Below, in pieces: positions 1-8,199 of a stretch of 64,000 bases of DNA; positions within the stretch are counted from its first letter, which is position 1, and every line of letters begins with the position of its first letter. Where the stretch lies: positions 4,288,501-4,352,500 of the forward strand of contig NZ_CP076134.1 in assembly GCF_018736085.1 (NCBI RefSeq). Direction: 5' to 3'. Source of the stretch: Bradyrhizobium sediminis (GTDB lineage Bacteria; Pseudomonadota; Alphaproteobacteria; Rhizobiales; Xanthobacteraceae). The position numbers and the translations under genes are program-made. The notes beneath the pieces were generated by a model. It ran no database searches. It saw nothing but the letters and a program-made list of their open reading frames with translations, and was not told the DNA's origin.

Positions 1-210
1 CGCGCCTCGTGGCTCAATCAGGTCGAGGGCTGGTTCTCCATCTTGCAGGGCCAGTCGCTGACCGGCGCATCATTCACCTCGGTCGAGCAACTCAAGCAGC
101 ACATTAATGCCTTCGTCAAAGCCTACAACAAACATGCGGAGCCGTTCATCTGGACAAAATCCAAAGTCCACCAGCGCCGCGTCAAAGGACGCCGTCTTAG
201 TGACTTATGA
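1..210 (+). mobile_element. IS630-type transposase, C-terminal fragment
   Basis: Frame 1 is open from the window edge to TGA at 208-210 and encodes the last 69 residues of a DDE transposase. The segment WLNQVEGWFSIL carries the glutamate that closes the DDE triad in IS630/Tc1-mariner-like enzymes, followed by the usual helical tail (INAFVKAYN) and a basic end (RRVKGRR). Only the end of the gene is visible, so whether the element is complete cannot be judged. It lies about 130 bases upstream of the topoisomerase VI operon. Confidence 0.75.
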
Positions 211-277
211 TTCCGGGTACTAGCCGCGCAAATGAAGCTAACTCGGCTGTTTCTGCGCAACCCTGGGGTAAATGATA

Positions 278-291
278 TTGATCTTGGTCAA
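278..291. promoter_or_regulatory. FNR/FixK-like box upstream of topoisomerase VI operon
   Basis: TTGATCTTGGTCAA matches the FNR/FixK consensus TTGAT-N4-ATCAA with one mismatch in the right half. It lies 54 bases before the first possible top6B start, a suitable place for class II activation. A similar site stands before the dehydrogenase operon at 4990-5003. In Bradyrhizobiaceae such sites are bound by FixK2/FnrN-type regulators under low oxygen. Regulation here is inferred from sequence alone. Confidence 0.5.
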
Positions 292-344
292 GCGCCCCCG
301 CGGGAGCGTTGGATATATATTAATTGCTCTATGGATGATGAGGG

Positions 345-2036
345 ATGCACCTTGTGTCTGACAGGCACTCCCCACCCGCCACCGCCCTTGAAATGGCGGG
401 TCGGCAGCGCGAAATTTCCGTTTCGGAGTTCTTTCTCAAGAATCGTCATCTGCTCGGCTTCGATACCCCTGCCAAGGCATTGGTCACTGCTGTCAAAGAG
501 GCGGTCGACAACGCTCTCGATGCTTGTGAGGAAGCAGGGATACTCCCCGATATCAGCGTACAGGTGAGCGATCGCTACGGGAAATCGCGGGTCATCGTCG
601 AGGATAACGGACCCGGAATTGTCGAGAGCCAGATCGCACGCATTTTCGGCAAGCTCCTCTATGGATCGAAATTCCACAAGCTCAGCCAATCGCGTGGCCA
701 GCAGGGGATGGGGATCTCGGCTGCGGGAATGTACGGGCAGCTCACCATCGGCAAGCCGTTGCATATCATCAGCCGCATCAAGGGCGACAAGCTTGCTTCG
801 GAAATGTATGTGTCGATTGATACCGCCAAGAACCAACCGGACATCCACAAGAAGAAGCGGCTGAAGTGGGACCGTCCTCACGGTACCCGAGTCGAGATGG
901 AGATGGAGGGCCACTATCAGAAGGGGGCGCACTCGATCGAGGTCTATCTGAAGCAGACGGCAATCGCCAATCCGCATCTGGCTATCATCTACAAGGACCC
1001 GCACGGCGAAGAACTCCGCTTCGCCCGGACTACCAGGAAGCTCCCGCCCCGACCGGTAGAAATCAAGCCACATCCGTATGGCATCGAGCTCGGCCGGCTC
1101 ATTCAGATGTTGAGTAACAGCAAGAGCCGCACCCTGTTGCGGTTTCTCGAAGACGAGTTTTCCCGCGTGGGGAAGAAGACGGCGCTCAACATCATCGAAC
1201 TCGCCCGCCAGCATTCCGACAGGAAACTAAGCAATCGCTCCCATCCGAAACACATCGCCCACGCGCAGGCGACCGCGCTGCACAAGGCTATCCAGAAGAC
1301 GCGAATCCTGGCGCCGCGAACCGACTGCATCGTCCCGATCGGCGAGAAGCAGCTGCTCGACGGCCTGCACAAGGAATTGGAGGCGGACTTCTTTACCGTC
1401 ACCACCCGGCCGGCTGCGGCCTATCGGGGCAACCCGTTCCAGGTGGAAGTCGCCATCGCCTATGGCCGCCCCGGCGGGGCCGGCGTCGAAGTCGACGAGA
1501 GCGGCCACATGCGCAAGAAGGAAGCCCAGGAAACGCGCGCTTCCGAACACCTGATCGCGCAGAAGGACGAGCCGGTTCGTCTGCTGCGTTTTGCCAACCG
1601 GGTGCCGCTGCTCTACCAGCAGGCCAGCTGCGCGATCACCAAGGCCGTCATCCAGACGAACTGGCGAGGCTATGGCCTGCACCAGCCGAAGGGCGCCTTG
1701 CCGATCGCGCCGATGGCGGTCCTGGTCCATGTCGCCTCGGTCTGGGTGCCCTACACCTCCGAGTCCAAGGAGGCCATCGAGCCCTATCCGGAGATCCTCA
1801 GGGAGATCAAATTGGGGCTGCAGGAATGCGCGCGCAAGCTGGCGCATTACCTGCACCACGAGCAGCAGCTCCACCAGGAATACGACAGACGTACCTACAT
1901 CGAGAAATACCTGCCTCATATCGGCGTCGCCCTGCAGGACATCCTCGCCCTCAGCAACAATGAACGCGACTCCACCTTGAAGAAACTCGACGACGTGCTC
2001 CACGAGAGCCGCACGATGCAAAGGCCCGAGCCATGA
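345..2036 (+). CDS. top6B: DNA topoisomerase VI subunit B (type IIB)
   Basis: ATPase subunit of a type IIB topoisomerase, which with subunit A passes one DNA duplex through another. The GHKL ATP-binding fold is clear: N-box KEAVDNALDACEEAG (Glu52, Asn56), G1 box VEDNGPGI (Asp87) and G2 box SRGQQGMGIS (residues 116-125). An H2TH-like middle part and a transducer domain follow; the conserved block VHVASVWVPYTSESKEAI (Lys475 a candidate switch lysine) closely resembles archaeal Top6B. At 563 residues it has the usual family length and no break. An in-frame stop at 339 limits the start to 345; ATG 393, just before the conserved REISVSEFF, is an alternative. The stop overlaps the top6A start as ATGA, implying translational coupling. 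Rare in bacteria. Confidence 0.95.
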   Translation: MHLVSDRHSPPATALEMAGRQREISVSEFFLKNRHLLGFDTPAKALVTAVKEAVDNALDACEEAGILPDISVQVSDRYGKSRVIVEDNGPGIVESQIARIFGKLLYGSKFHKLSQSRGQQGMGISAAGMYGQLTIGKPLHIISRIKGDKLASEMYVSIDTAKNQPDIHKKKRLKWDRPHGTRVEMEMEGHYQKGAHSIEVYLKQTAIANPHLAIIYKDPHGEELRFARTTRKLPPRPVEIKPHPYGIELGRLIQMLSNSKSRTLLRFLEDEFSRVGKKTALNIIELARQHSDRKLSNRSHPKHIAHAQATALHKAIQKTRILAPRTDCIVPIGEKQLLDGLHKELEADFFTVTTRPAAAYRGNPFQVEVAIAYGRPGGAGVEVDESGHMRKKEAQETRASEHLIAQKDEPVRLLRFANRVPLLYQQASCAITKAVIQTNWRGYGLHQPKGALPIAPMAVLVHVASVWVPYTSESKEAIEPYPEILREIKLGLQECARKLAHYLHHEQQLHQEYDRRTYIEKYLPHIGVALQDILALSNNERDSTLKKLDDVLHESRTMQRPEP

Positions 2037-3166
2037 AGAAGAGCACCGAGGCCGCACACAGCGATCTGGACAACAAGACCATCATGCTGATCGAATCGAT
2101 CGCCAAACAGGTCCGCGCCAATATCGACGGCGGAAAGCTGCCGGACATCAAGCTTCCGGTCCGCAGTCTTGACAATGTAACGTACGACAAGGCGAAGGGC
2201 TATTTCGAGCTTGGCGACGCCCGCAAGGTGCGCACGCTGACGGTGACTACCGCGCGGGCATTCGCGCAGACCCTGCGTTTGATGGCAACCTCACGGACGA
2301 TGGTCGATCACAACGACTTCGCCACCAAGCGCGAGGTTTATTACATCAGCAAGAACTGGGGCGACTGCCGCTTCGACGAACAGGCCGAATCCGACGCCAT
2401 CATGGACGACATCGAGGCGATGGCGTCGATGCACGGACTGTCGCGGGAGCAACTGCGCTTCTACCCGGAATCCCACGGCGGTTCGGTGGCCGGCCGGCTC
2501 ACCGTGGTCGACAGAAATCCCGCCACGGGAGAGCCGATCGAGATCGACTGCGCCAATCTCGGCAGCGGCGCCTACAGCATCCCGCGCTCGGTCGAACATC
2601 TGACTTTCCGCACCGACGCACGGTTCATACTCGCGATTGAAACCGGCGGCATGTTTCAGCGACTTAACAATCACCGGTTTTGGGAGACGGCACGATGCAT
2701 CATCGTTGAGATGGGCGGGGTCCCGACCCGCGCCACACGGCGCTTCGTTCGCCTGCTTTCCGACAGACAGAACCTGCCAGTCTACTGCTTTGTCGATTGC
2801 GACCCCTATGGCTTTACCAATATTTACCGCACGCTCAAGGTCGGCTCCGGCAATGCGGCTCATATCAACCGTTTCCTGTGTGTGCCGCGGGCACGTTTCC
2901 TCGGCGTCACGCCACAAGACATTGTCGACTTTGGTCTTGAGGATGCGACCCACAAGCTGGCAGCGACCGACATCAAGCGCGCGCAAGACGCCTTGCAGAA
3001 CGATCCATTCATCATGGCCCATCCCGAGTGGATCGCCGCGATCAAGCAAATGCTTCAAATGGGCGTTCGCGCCGAGCAGCAGGCGCTGGCCAAATGGGGC
3101 CTCAACTACGTTATCGACGATTATCTGCCAAGGAAGCTCGCCAACGTGAACAGCTTCCTGCCATAG
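2033..3166 (+). CDS. top6A: DNA topoisomerase VI subunit A (Spo11-like)
   Basis: DNA-cleaving subunit of topoisomerase VI, homologous to eukaryotic Spo11. The winged-helix (CAP-like) domain contains KREVYYIS, whose tyrosine pair (Tyr103/Tyr104) includes the nucleophile that attacks DNA. The Toprim domain follows, with Glu203 in AIETGG and Asp255/Asp257 in FVDCDPYG for Mg2+ binding. At 377 residues it is full length. The start overlaps the top6B stop (ATGA), and the B-then-A order is that seen in many archaea. All catalytic residues are present, so an active enzyme is likely. No obvious partner such as a nuclease or helicase follows; the next gene is a convergent permease. Confidence 0.95.
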   Translation: MKKSTEAAHSDLDNKTIMLIESIAKQVRANIDGGKLPDIKLPVRSLDNVTYDKAKGYFELGDARKVRTLTVTTARAFAQTLRLMATSRTMVDHNDFATKREVYYISKNWGDCRFDEQAESDAIMDDIEAMASMHGLSREQLRFYPESHGGSVAGRLTVVDRNPATGEPIEIDCANLGSGAYSIPRSVEHLTFRTDARFILAIETGGMFQRLNNHRFWETARCIIVEMGGVPTRATRRFVRLLSDRQNLPVYCFVDCDPYGFTNIYRTLKVGSGNAAHINRFLCVPRARFLGVTPQDIVDFGLEDATHKLAATDIKRAQDALQNDPFIMAHPEWIAAIKQMLQMGVRAEQQALAKWGLNYVIDDYLPRKLANVNSFLP

Positions 3167-3424
3167 AGCCTTCCCCGGACATCAAGCTGGCGCTCGTGCT
3201 CGCGCGATCACCTTCGCACCGGCATAGGTCCCGCGTTACGCCCCGACCTGCTCGAAGCGCTGGACGGCTGGTCTGCCGTCCATGAGCCGCGCGTCCGGAC
3301 CAGCCATTCGCTCGGGACAGCAATCTCTTCCGCCGCCATCGGAGTCGGAAAGCTGGTGTTGGCGCACGGCACGACGGGAATATCGAGGCGCTGACCACGC
3401 GCAGGCCTTGCACTCCCTTGACGA

Positions 3425-4720
3425 CTACGATCTCGCCTCTGCTTCGAAATCTGACCTCTCCAGCAGCCAGGAGATGGCGAAGCCAGACACGAGGCCCCAG
3501 AACGCCGCACCGACGTTCAACAAGGGCACATCGGCCACAGTGACAAGGAAAGCCAGCAGCGCGCCGAGCGAGAAGCGCTCCTTGAACGCGGTGACAAAGG
3601 CCGTCTGCAGGACGCGCAGCATCGCGAGTCCTGCCAAGGCCATCACCAGGGGCTTGGGCGAGACGAGCAGCAACCGTGTGAATGTCGGCGCCAGCAGTCC
3701 GAACACCAGCGCCAGACAACCAACGAACATAGCGGCGCTATATTGGCGTTTCTGCTCGCCACTTGAGACCACAATGGCATTGGTCGGCCCCGTCAGGCAG
3801 GAACTAACTCCACCGACGACGGCACTGATCACCGAGCCGATGCCGCAGGCCATGGTCACGGCGTTGATCGGCGGCGTATGCCCCGCTGCCCTGAGCACCG
3901 CAAAGCCCTGGCCATTCTGGACGACGAGGACAGTGATCGCGAGCGGCACCACGAGTTCGACCATGGCCGCGATTGACCAGACTGGAGTCTGGAAGACGGG
4001 GCGGATCAGTTCGAATTGAAGCGTTGCAGTGGCGTCGAACCGGCTGAACAGGACCGTCGTCGATGCACCGACCAGAAGAGCCCCGATGATTGGCGGAATG
4101 CGCCGGCCAAGGCGCGGGATCGCCGACAGGATGAGCCAAATCGCGACCATCGGTCCGACGATAAAGGTGTCCGCAAAGACCGCACGGACGAGTTCAAGGC
4201 CAAAGCGCAGAAAAACGCCGGCGACCATGCCCATGACGATCGGCATCGGAACTAGCTGCATGACGCGCTTGACCCAGCCGCTCGCACCCAACACCAGCAT
4301 CAGCAGCCCCGTAGCGTAAAACGCACCGACAACCTCCGGAAACGTCAGGTGAGTCAGCGACTGTCCAACTATGACCGTACCGGGAATAGTCCAGAAGAAA
4401 ACGAACGGCTGACGATACAGCCCGCTGAACAGGAGCGTGATCAGGCCGTTGAAAAAGAAGACGCCGAAGATCCAGGACGCGATCTCTCTTTCGGAGAGCC
4501 CTCCGTTCGAGCCGACCGCCAGAATGATCGCCACAGGCCCGGTCACAGCGAACAGCCAGCCAATGAAACCATTCGATGCGTAGAGGACGCCGAAATCCGA
4601 AATAATCCGCCCAACACCCGGCGGTCGCTCAGTCGGTCGTTCGATCTGTATGAGCATCAAAGAGGCGGGCGCCAGCCTTCCGAAGCCAGGGGACGTTGAT
4701 CCGGGCAGAACCGACTCCAA
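3425..4720 (-). CDS. benE: BenE-family benzoate/H+ symporter-like permease
   Basis: Polytopic inner-membrane protein of about 12 hydrophobic segments, resembling the BenE family of benzoate transporters (a branch related to nucleobase transporters). Family-like features are the pore-helix region WTIPGTVIVGQSL near residue 115 and GGVSSCLTGPTNAIVVSSG in the second half. At 431 residues it is slightly longer than usual, with a hydrophilic N-terminus of about 45 residues, so a later start is possible. It converges on topoisomerase VI and is divergent from the dehydrogenase operon. No benzoate catabolic genes are in the window, so the substrate is uncertain. Confidence 0.75.
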   Translation of the reverse strand: MESVLPGSTSPGFGRLAPASLMLIQIERPTERPPGVGRIISDFGVLYASNGFIGWLFAVTGPVAIILAVGSNGGLSEREIASWIFGVFFFNGLITLLFSGLYRQPFVFFWTIPGTVIVGQSLTHLTFPEVVGAFYATGLLMLVLGASGWVKRVMQLVPMPIVMGMVAGVFLRFGLELVRAVFADTFIVGPMVAIWLILSAIPRLGRRIPPIIGALLVGASTTVLFSRFDATATLQFELIRPVFQTPVWSIAAMVELVVPLAITVLVVQNGQGFAVLRAAGHTPPINAVTMACGIGSVISAVVGGVSSCLTGPTNAIVVSSGEQKRQYSAAMFVGCLALVFGLLAPTFTRLLLVSPKPLVMALAGLAMLRVLQTAFVTAFKERFSLGALLAFLVTVADVPLLNVGAAFWGLVSGFAISWLLERSDFEAEARS

Positions 4721-4989
4721 GGATGCCTCATCCTCTGAATACCTTCAACATGCGGCCGGGCGGAATCGAGCATAGCCGTGCCCGGCCCGGTCATCGCGAT
4801 CTGCCAGGATTTCGAATGGAGCCGCCCCAGCTGACACGCCCACGAGGATCGCGTTTGGCTGTTGATGGCATCTTGGTCCCTTTGGCGGGACCTTTAACGA
4901 GCGGCCGGTGGCCGCCTGTATCCATTGCCTCAATAAAATATGCCACGAAAGACCTACGCTGCCTGGCGAAGTCGTGGTCGCATCATCGA
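4721..4989. other. Non-coding stretch between benE and dehydrogenase operon
   Basis: Divergent promoter region between the permease (minus) and the E1 alpha gene (plus). The short open frames here have no recognisable domain. The only clear signal in the full intergenic gap is the FNR/FixK-like palindrome at 4990-5003. Confidence 0.4.
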
Positions 4990-5003
4990 TTGAGATAGAT
5001 CAA
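4990..5003. promoter_or_regulatory. FNR/FixK-like box upstream of 2-oxo acid dehydrogenase operon
   Basis: TTGAGATAGATCAA matches TTGAT-N4-ATCAA with one mismatch in the left half. The centre is about 63 bases before the E1 alpha start, so a transcript start about 41 bases downstream would fall near 5038, close to the AT-rich TTAAATTTATTTT at 5031-5043. It is the second such site in the island; the other precedes topoisomerase VI. Confidence 0.5.
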
Positions 5004-5059
5004 GAGCACGCCCCTGTTTCTGCGCGACGTTAAATTTATTTTGGGCAAGGGATTAGGCT

Positions 5060-6121
5060 ATGTCGGGCAAACAATTGCTCTGCGTGCTCGATCGTGATGG
5101 CAAGCTCGTCGGGCCCATGCCAAAATTTGCGCGCGAACCCGCCGAGCTGCAACGGCTCTATCGGACCCTCGTTCTCACGCGCATATTCGACACCAAGGCC
5201 ATCGCGCTGCAACGCACCGGCCGCCTCGGCACATACGCATCATCTCTGGGGCAAGAGGCGGTATCAGTCGGCGCAGCCGCTGCCATGGCGAAAAACGATG
5301 TCCTTGTTCCAAGCTTCCGCGAGCATGGTGCGCAGCTGTGGCGTGGCGTCACGCTCAAGGAGCTGTTCCTGTATTGGGGCGGAGATGAACGCGGCAACGA
5401 TTTCGCCGATCCGCGCGAGGATTTTCCGAATTGTGTGCCGGTCGCTTCGCATGCTCCGCATGCCGTCGGCGTGGCGCTGGCCTTTCGTCTGCGCGGCAAC
5501 AAGCGTGCCGCCGTGTGTGTATTCGGGGACGGCGCGACGTCGAAAGGGGATGTGGCGGAAGCCCTCAACATGGCTGGGGTCTGGAAGGTTCCGGCTGTTT
5601 TCGTTATCAATAACAATGCCTGGGCGATCTCGGTCCCGCGCGAAAAGCAGACCGCCGCCGCGACCCTGGCCCAAAAGGCCGTCGCCGCAGGCATTCCCGG
5701 CGAGCAAGTCGATGGTAATGACGTCATCGCCGTCCGTGCGGTGACGGAGCGGGCACTCGCGCGGGCCCGGCAGGGACTGGGTCCCACCTTGATCGAGGCG
5801 CTCACCTACCGCTTGTGCGACCACACTACCTCCGATGACGCCAGCCGCTATCGCGACAATGCCGAGGTCAGTGGCCATTGGCCGGCTGAGCCGGTGGCGC
5901 GTCTGCGCAGTTTCCTGACGAACTGCGGGCACTGGGACAAAAACAAGGAAGAGGCCCTGTTGCATGAGTGCAGCAGCGCCGTCGAAGGTGCGGCCGAGGA
6001 GTATCTCGCCACGCCGGCTCAGCCGATCTCAAGCATATTCGATTACATCTATGCCAAAATTCCGGCCGAACTCGCCGAGCAGCGCGAAGCGGCGGCCGTT
6101 CAGGCGCAGAGTGACGCATGA
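5060..6121 (+). CDS. 2-oxo acid (pyruvate or branched-chain) dehydrogenase E1 alpha
   Basis: Thiamine-diphosphate subunit that, with E1 beta, decarboxylates a 2-oxo acid and transfers the acyl group to the lipoyl arm of E2. The ThDP/Mg2+ motif runs from GDG at residues 156-158 to NNN at 184-186. The loop CDHTTSDDASRYR (about residues 253-265) corresponds to the regulated loop of E1 alpha subunits. The 353-residue length is normal. A VPSFREHG segment near residue 85 resembles the branched-chain/acetoin-type as well as the pyruvate-type subunits, so the substrate cannot be fixed. First gene of a four-gene operon with ATGA overlap to E1 beta; the FNR/FixK-like box lies upstream. Confidence 0.85.
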   Translation: MSGKQLLCVLDRDGKLVGPMPKFAREPAELQRLYRTLVLTRIFDTKAIALQRTGRLGTYASSLGQEAVSVGAAAAMAKNDVLVPSFREHGAQLWRGVTLKELFLYWGGDERGNDFADPREDFPNCVPVASHAPHAVGVALAFRLRGNKRAAVCVFGDGATSKGDVAEALNMAGVWKVPAVFVINNNAWAISVPREKQTAAATLAQKAVAAGIPGEQVDGNDVIAVRAVTERALARARQGLGPTLIEALTYRLCDHTTSDDASRYRDNAEVSGHWPAEPVARLRSFLTNCGHWDKNKEEALLHECSSAVEGAAEEYLATPAQPISSIFDYIYAKIPAELAEQREAAAVQAQSDA

Positions 6122-7098
6122 CCGAACTCAGCTTGGTGCAAGCAGTCAACGCCGCGCTCAGACACGCCATGAACGAGGACGAGCGTGTCTTGGTGCTGGG
6201 CGAGGACGTCGGCATTGACGGTGGGGTATTTCGCGCGACCGAAGGGCTGTTCAAGACTTTCGGCGAGCAGCGCGTGCTCGATACGCCACTGGCAGAGGCA
6301 TCGATCGCTGGAGTATCGATCGGGCTCGCCGTTCAGGGATTTCATCCGGTGGCAGAGATCCAGTTTACCGGCTTCGCCTATGTATGCATCGACCAGATCC
6401 TCAATCACGCCTCTCGGCTGCGCGCGCGCACGCGCGGTCGCCTGACCTGTCCCATGGTGCTACGCTCACCGGCGGGCGGCGGGATCAAGGCGGTCGAGCA
6501 TCATTCCGAAAGTCCCGAGGCCATGTTCGCGCATATCCCGGGCATCAAGGTGGTCATGCCGTCGTCGCCCGCGCTTGCCTACGGCCTGCTGCTGGCGGCC
6601 ATCCGGGATCCCGATCCGGTCGTGTTCCTGGAACCCACCCGACTTTACCGCGCTGCAAGGGAGGACGTCTTGGATGATGGCGCCGGCATGCCGCTGGGCC
6701 AATGCCTCACGCCGCGCACGGGGCGAGACGTCACGATCGTGGCCTGGGGGGCGATGATTAAGGAAGCGCTCGAAGCCGCCGATCAACTGGCCGCGGAAAA
6801 TATCGAGGCCGAGGTCATTGACGTCGCGACGTTGAAGCCGTTGGACAGTGCAACGATTCTAGCATCGGTGGAGCGCACCGGCCGTCTCGTTATCGCGCAT
6901 GAGGCACCGATGACGTGTGGATACGGCGCCGAGATCGCCGCTCGCGTCGCCGGTCGGGCAATGACCAGCCTGCTTGCGCCGATCGAGCGGGTGACCGGCT
7001 ATGATACAATGATGCCTTATGCGCGCATGGAAGCGCAATACCTGCCCAAAGTCGGCGCAATCCTGGCGGCGGCGCGCCGCGCGATGGCTTTCACATGA
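6118..7098 (+). CDS. 2-oxo acid dehydrogenase E1 beta
   Basis: Transketolase-like beta subunit of the E1 heterotetramer. The N-terminal EDVG (GEDVGIDGGVFRATEGL, near residues 27-43) and the PLAEASIAG segment are characteristic of pyruvate and branched-chain E1 beta chains. The C-terminal transketolase domain includes VIDVATLKPLD and HEAPMTCGYGAEIAARV. At 326 residues it is full length. It overlaps E1 alpha and E2 by four bases each, which favours stoichiometric, coupled translation. Confidence 0.88.
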   Translation: MTELSLVQAVNAALRHAMNEDERVLVLGEDVGIDGGVFRATEGLFKTFGEQRVLDTPLAEASIAGVSIGLAVQGFHPVAEIQFTGFAYVCIDQILNHASRLRARTRGRLTCPMVLRSPAGGGIKAVEHHSESPEAMFAHIPGIKVVMPSSPALAYGLLLAAIRDPDPVVFLEPTRLYRAAREDVLDDGAGMPLGQCLTPRTGRDVTIVAWGAMIKEALEAADQLAAENIEAEVIDVATLKPLDSATILASVERTGRLVIAHEAPMTCGYGAEIAARVAGRAMTSLLAPIERVTGYDTMMPYARMEAQYLPKVGAILAAARRAMAFT

Positions 7099-8186
7099 GC
7101 AGGTTCGTACTCCCCGATCTCGGCGAGGGATTGCTGGAAGCTGAGATCGTCAGTTGGCACGTGGCGCAAGGCGATCACGTCGTGGTCGATCAACCATTGC
7201 TGGCGGTCGAAACCGAAAAGGCGGTGGTGGAAATTCCATCGCCGCAGGCGGGCCACATCGCGAGGCTGCTGGCTAAGGCTGGCGAACGGGTAAAAGTCGG
7301 CGAAGCCTTGCTTGAATTCGAGGAAGGCCCGCATGCCGAAGCCGGCACCGTCGTGGGACAGCTGGCCGAGCCGGCACCGGCAGCCAAGGCCGCAGCCGGT
7401 GCGCATGCGCCAGGCACCATACGGGCGACGCCCGCGGTGCGGGCTCGCGCCCGCGAGCTTGGCATCGACCTCGCGCGCGTGACGCCGACGGGTCCAGGCA
7501 GCACCGTGACCGTATCCGACGTCCAGGCTGCGGCGGCGGGCGCCGGTCAAGCGTCTGCGCCCTTGCGAGGCGCGCGGGGGACCATGGCCGCCAACATGGC
7601 GCGAGCTTGGCGTGAGGTCGTGCATGCGACCATCCAGGACGAAGCCGACATCGAGGCCTGGCCACCAAGCGAAGATATGACAGGCCGGCTGATAAGGGCG
7701 CTGATTGCCGGCTGCAAGGCCGAGCCCTTCCTGAACGCCAGCTATGATGCAGCCTCAATGTCGCTGCTAGAAAATCCCGCAATCGATCTCGGGCTCGCGA
7801 TCGACAGTCCCGACGGGCTGTTTGTCCCGGTGCTGCGGGACACGGCACGCGAAACGCCGCAGGGCTGGCGCCTGCAAGTCGACGCGTTCAAGCGTGGCGT
7901 ACAGGCGCGGAGCCTGACGCCTGCCGATCTGCGCGGTGCGACCATCACGCTGTCGAATTTCGGTTCGATCGCCGGCCGCCATGCGTCGCTGATCGTGATG
8001 CCGCCACAGGTGGCCATCCTTGGCGTCGGCCGGGCCGTCGCGCTGCCGGTCCGGGGCGCCGACGGCGGTGTCGCCCTGCATCGCGCCTTACCGCTGTCGT
8101 TGACCTTCGATCACCGCGCCGTCACCGGCGGCATGGCGGCGCGCTTCCTGCGCGCGGTGATCGCCGATCTCGAAAGCAAAATATGA
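7095..8186 (+). CDS. Dihydrolipoamide acyltransferase E2 with unusual HxxxTG motif
   Basis: Core acyltransferase of the complex. Residues 1-75 are a single lipoyl domain with the lipoylated lysine at Lys42 (ETEKAVVE). A linker and a peripheral-subunit-binding domain follow (RATPAVRARARELGIDLARV, about residues 112-131), then a catalytic domain. At 363 residues it is shorter than most E2 proteins, mainly in the linker and early catalytic domain. The catalytic motif, normally HxxxDG, reads DHRAVTGG, with threonine for aspartate. No E3 (lipoamide dehydrogenase) gene is seen in the window, so a chromosomal E3 is presumably shared. Overlaps E1 beta by four bases. Confidence 0.85.
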   Translation: MSRFVLPDLGEGLLEAEIVSWHVAQGDHVVVDQPLLAVETEKAVVEIPSPQAGHIARLLAKAGERVKVGEALLEFEEGPHAEAGTVVGQLAEPAPAAKAAAGAHAPGTIRATPAVRARARELGIDLARVTPTGPGSTVTVSDVQAAAAGAGQASAPLRGARGTMAANMARAWREVVHATIQDEADIEAWPPSEDMTGRLIRALIAGCKAEPFLNASYDAASMSLLENPAIDLGLAIDSPDGLFVPVLRDTARETPQGWRLQVDAFKRGVQARSLTPADLRGATITLSNFGSIAGRHASLIVMPPQVAILGVGRAVALPVRGADGGVALHRALPLSLTFDHRAVTGGMAARFLRAVIADLESKI

Positions 8187-8199
8187 GAGCAGGGTTGCC

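Noticed and set aside
288..1214. Long minus-strand open frame across top6B
   Set aside because: It is the antisense frame of a gene with clear catalytic motifs; GC-rich coding DNA often leaves such frames open.
3215..3394. Open plus-strand stretch reading LEALDGWSAVHEPRVRTSHS
   Set aside because: It reads like protein but has no start, no recognisable domain and only about 55 codons; at most a remnant.
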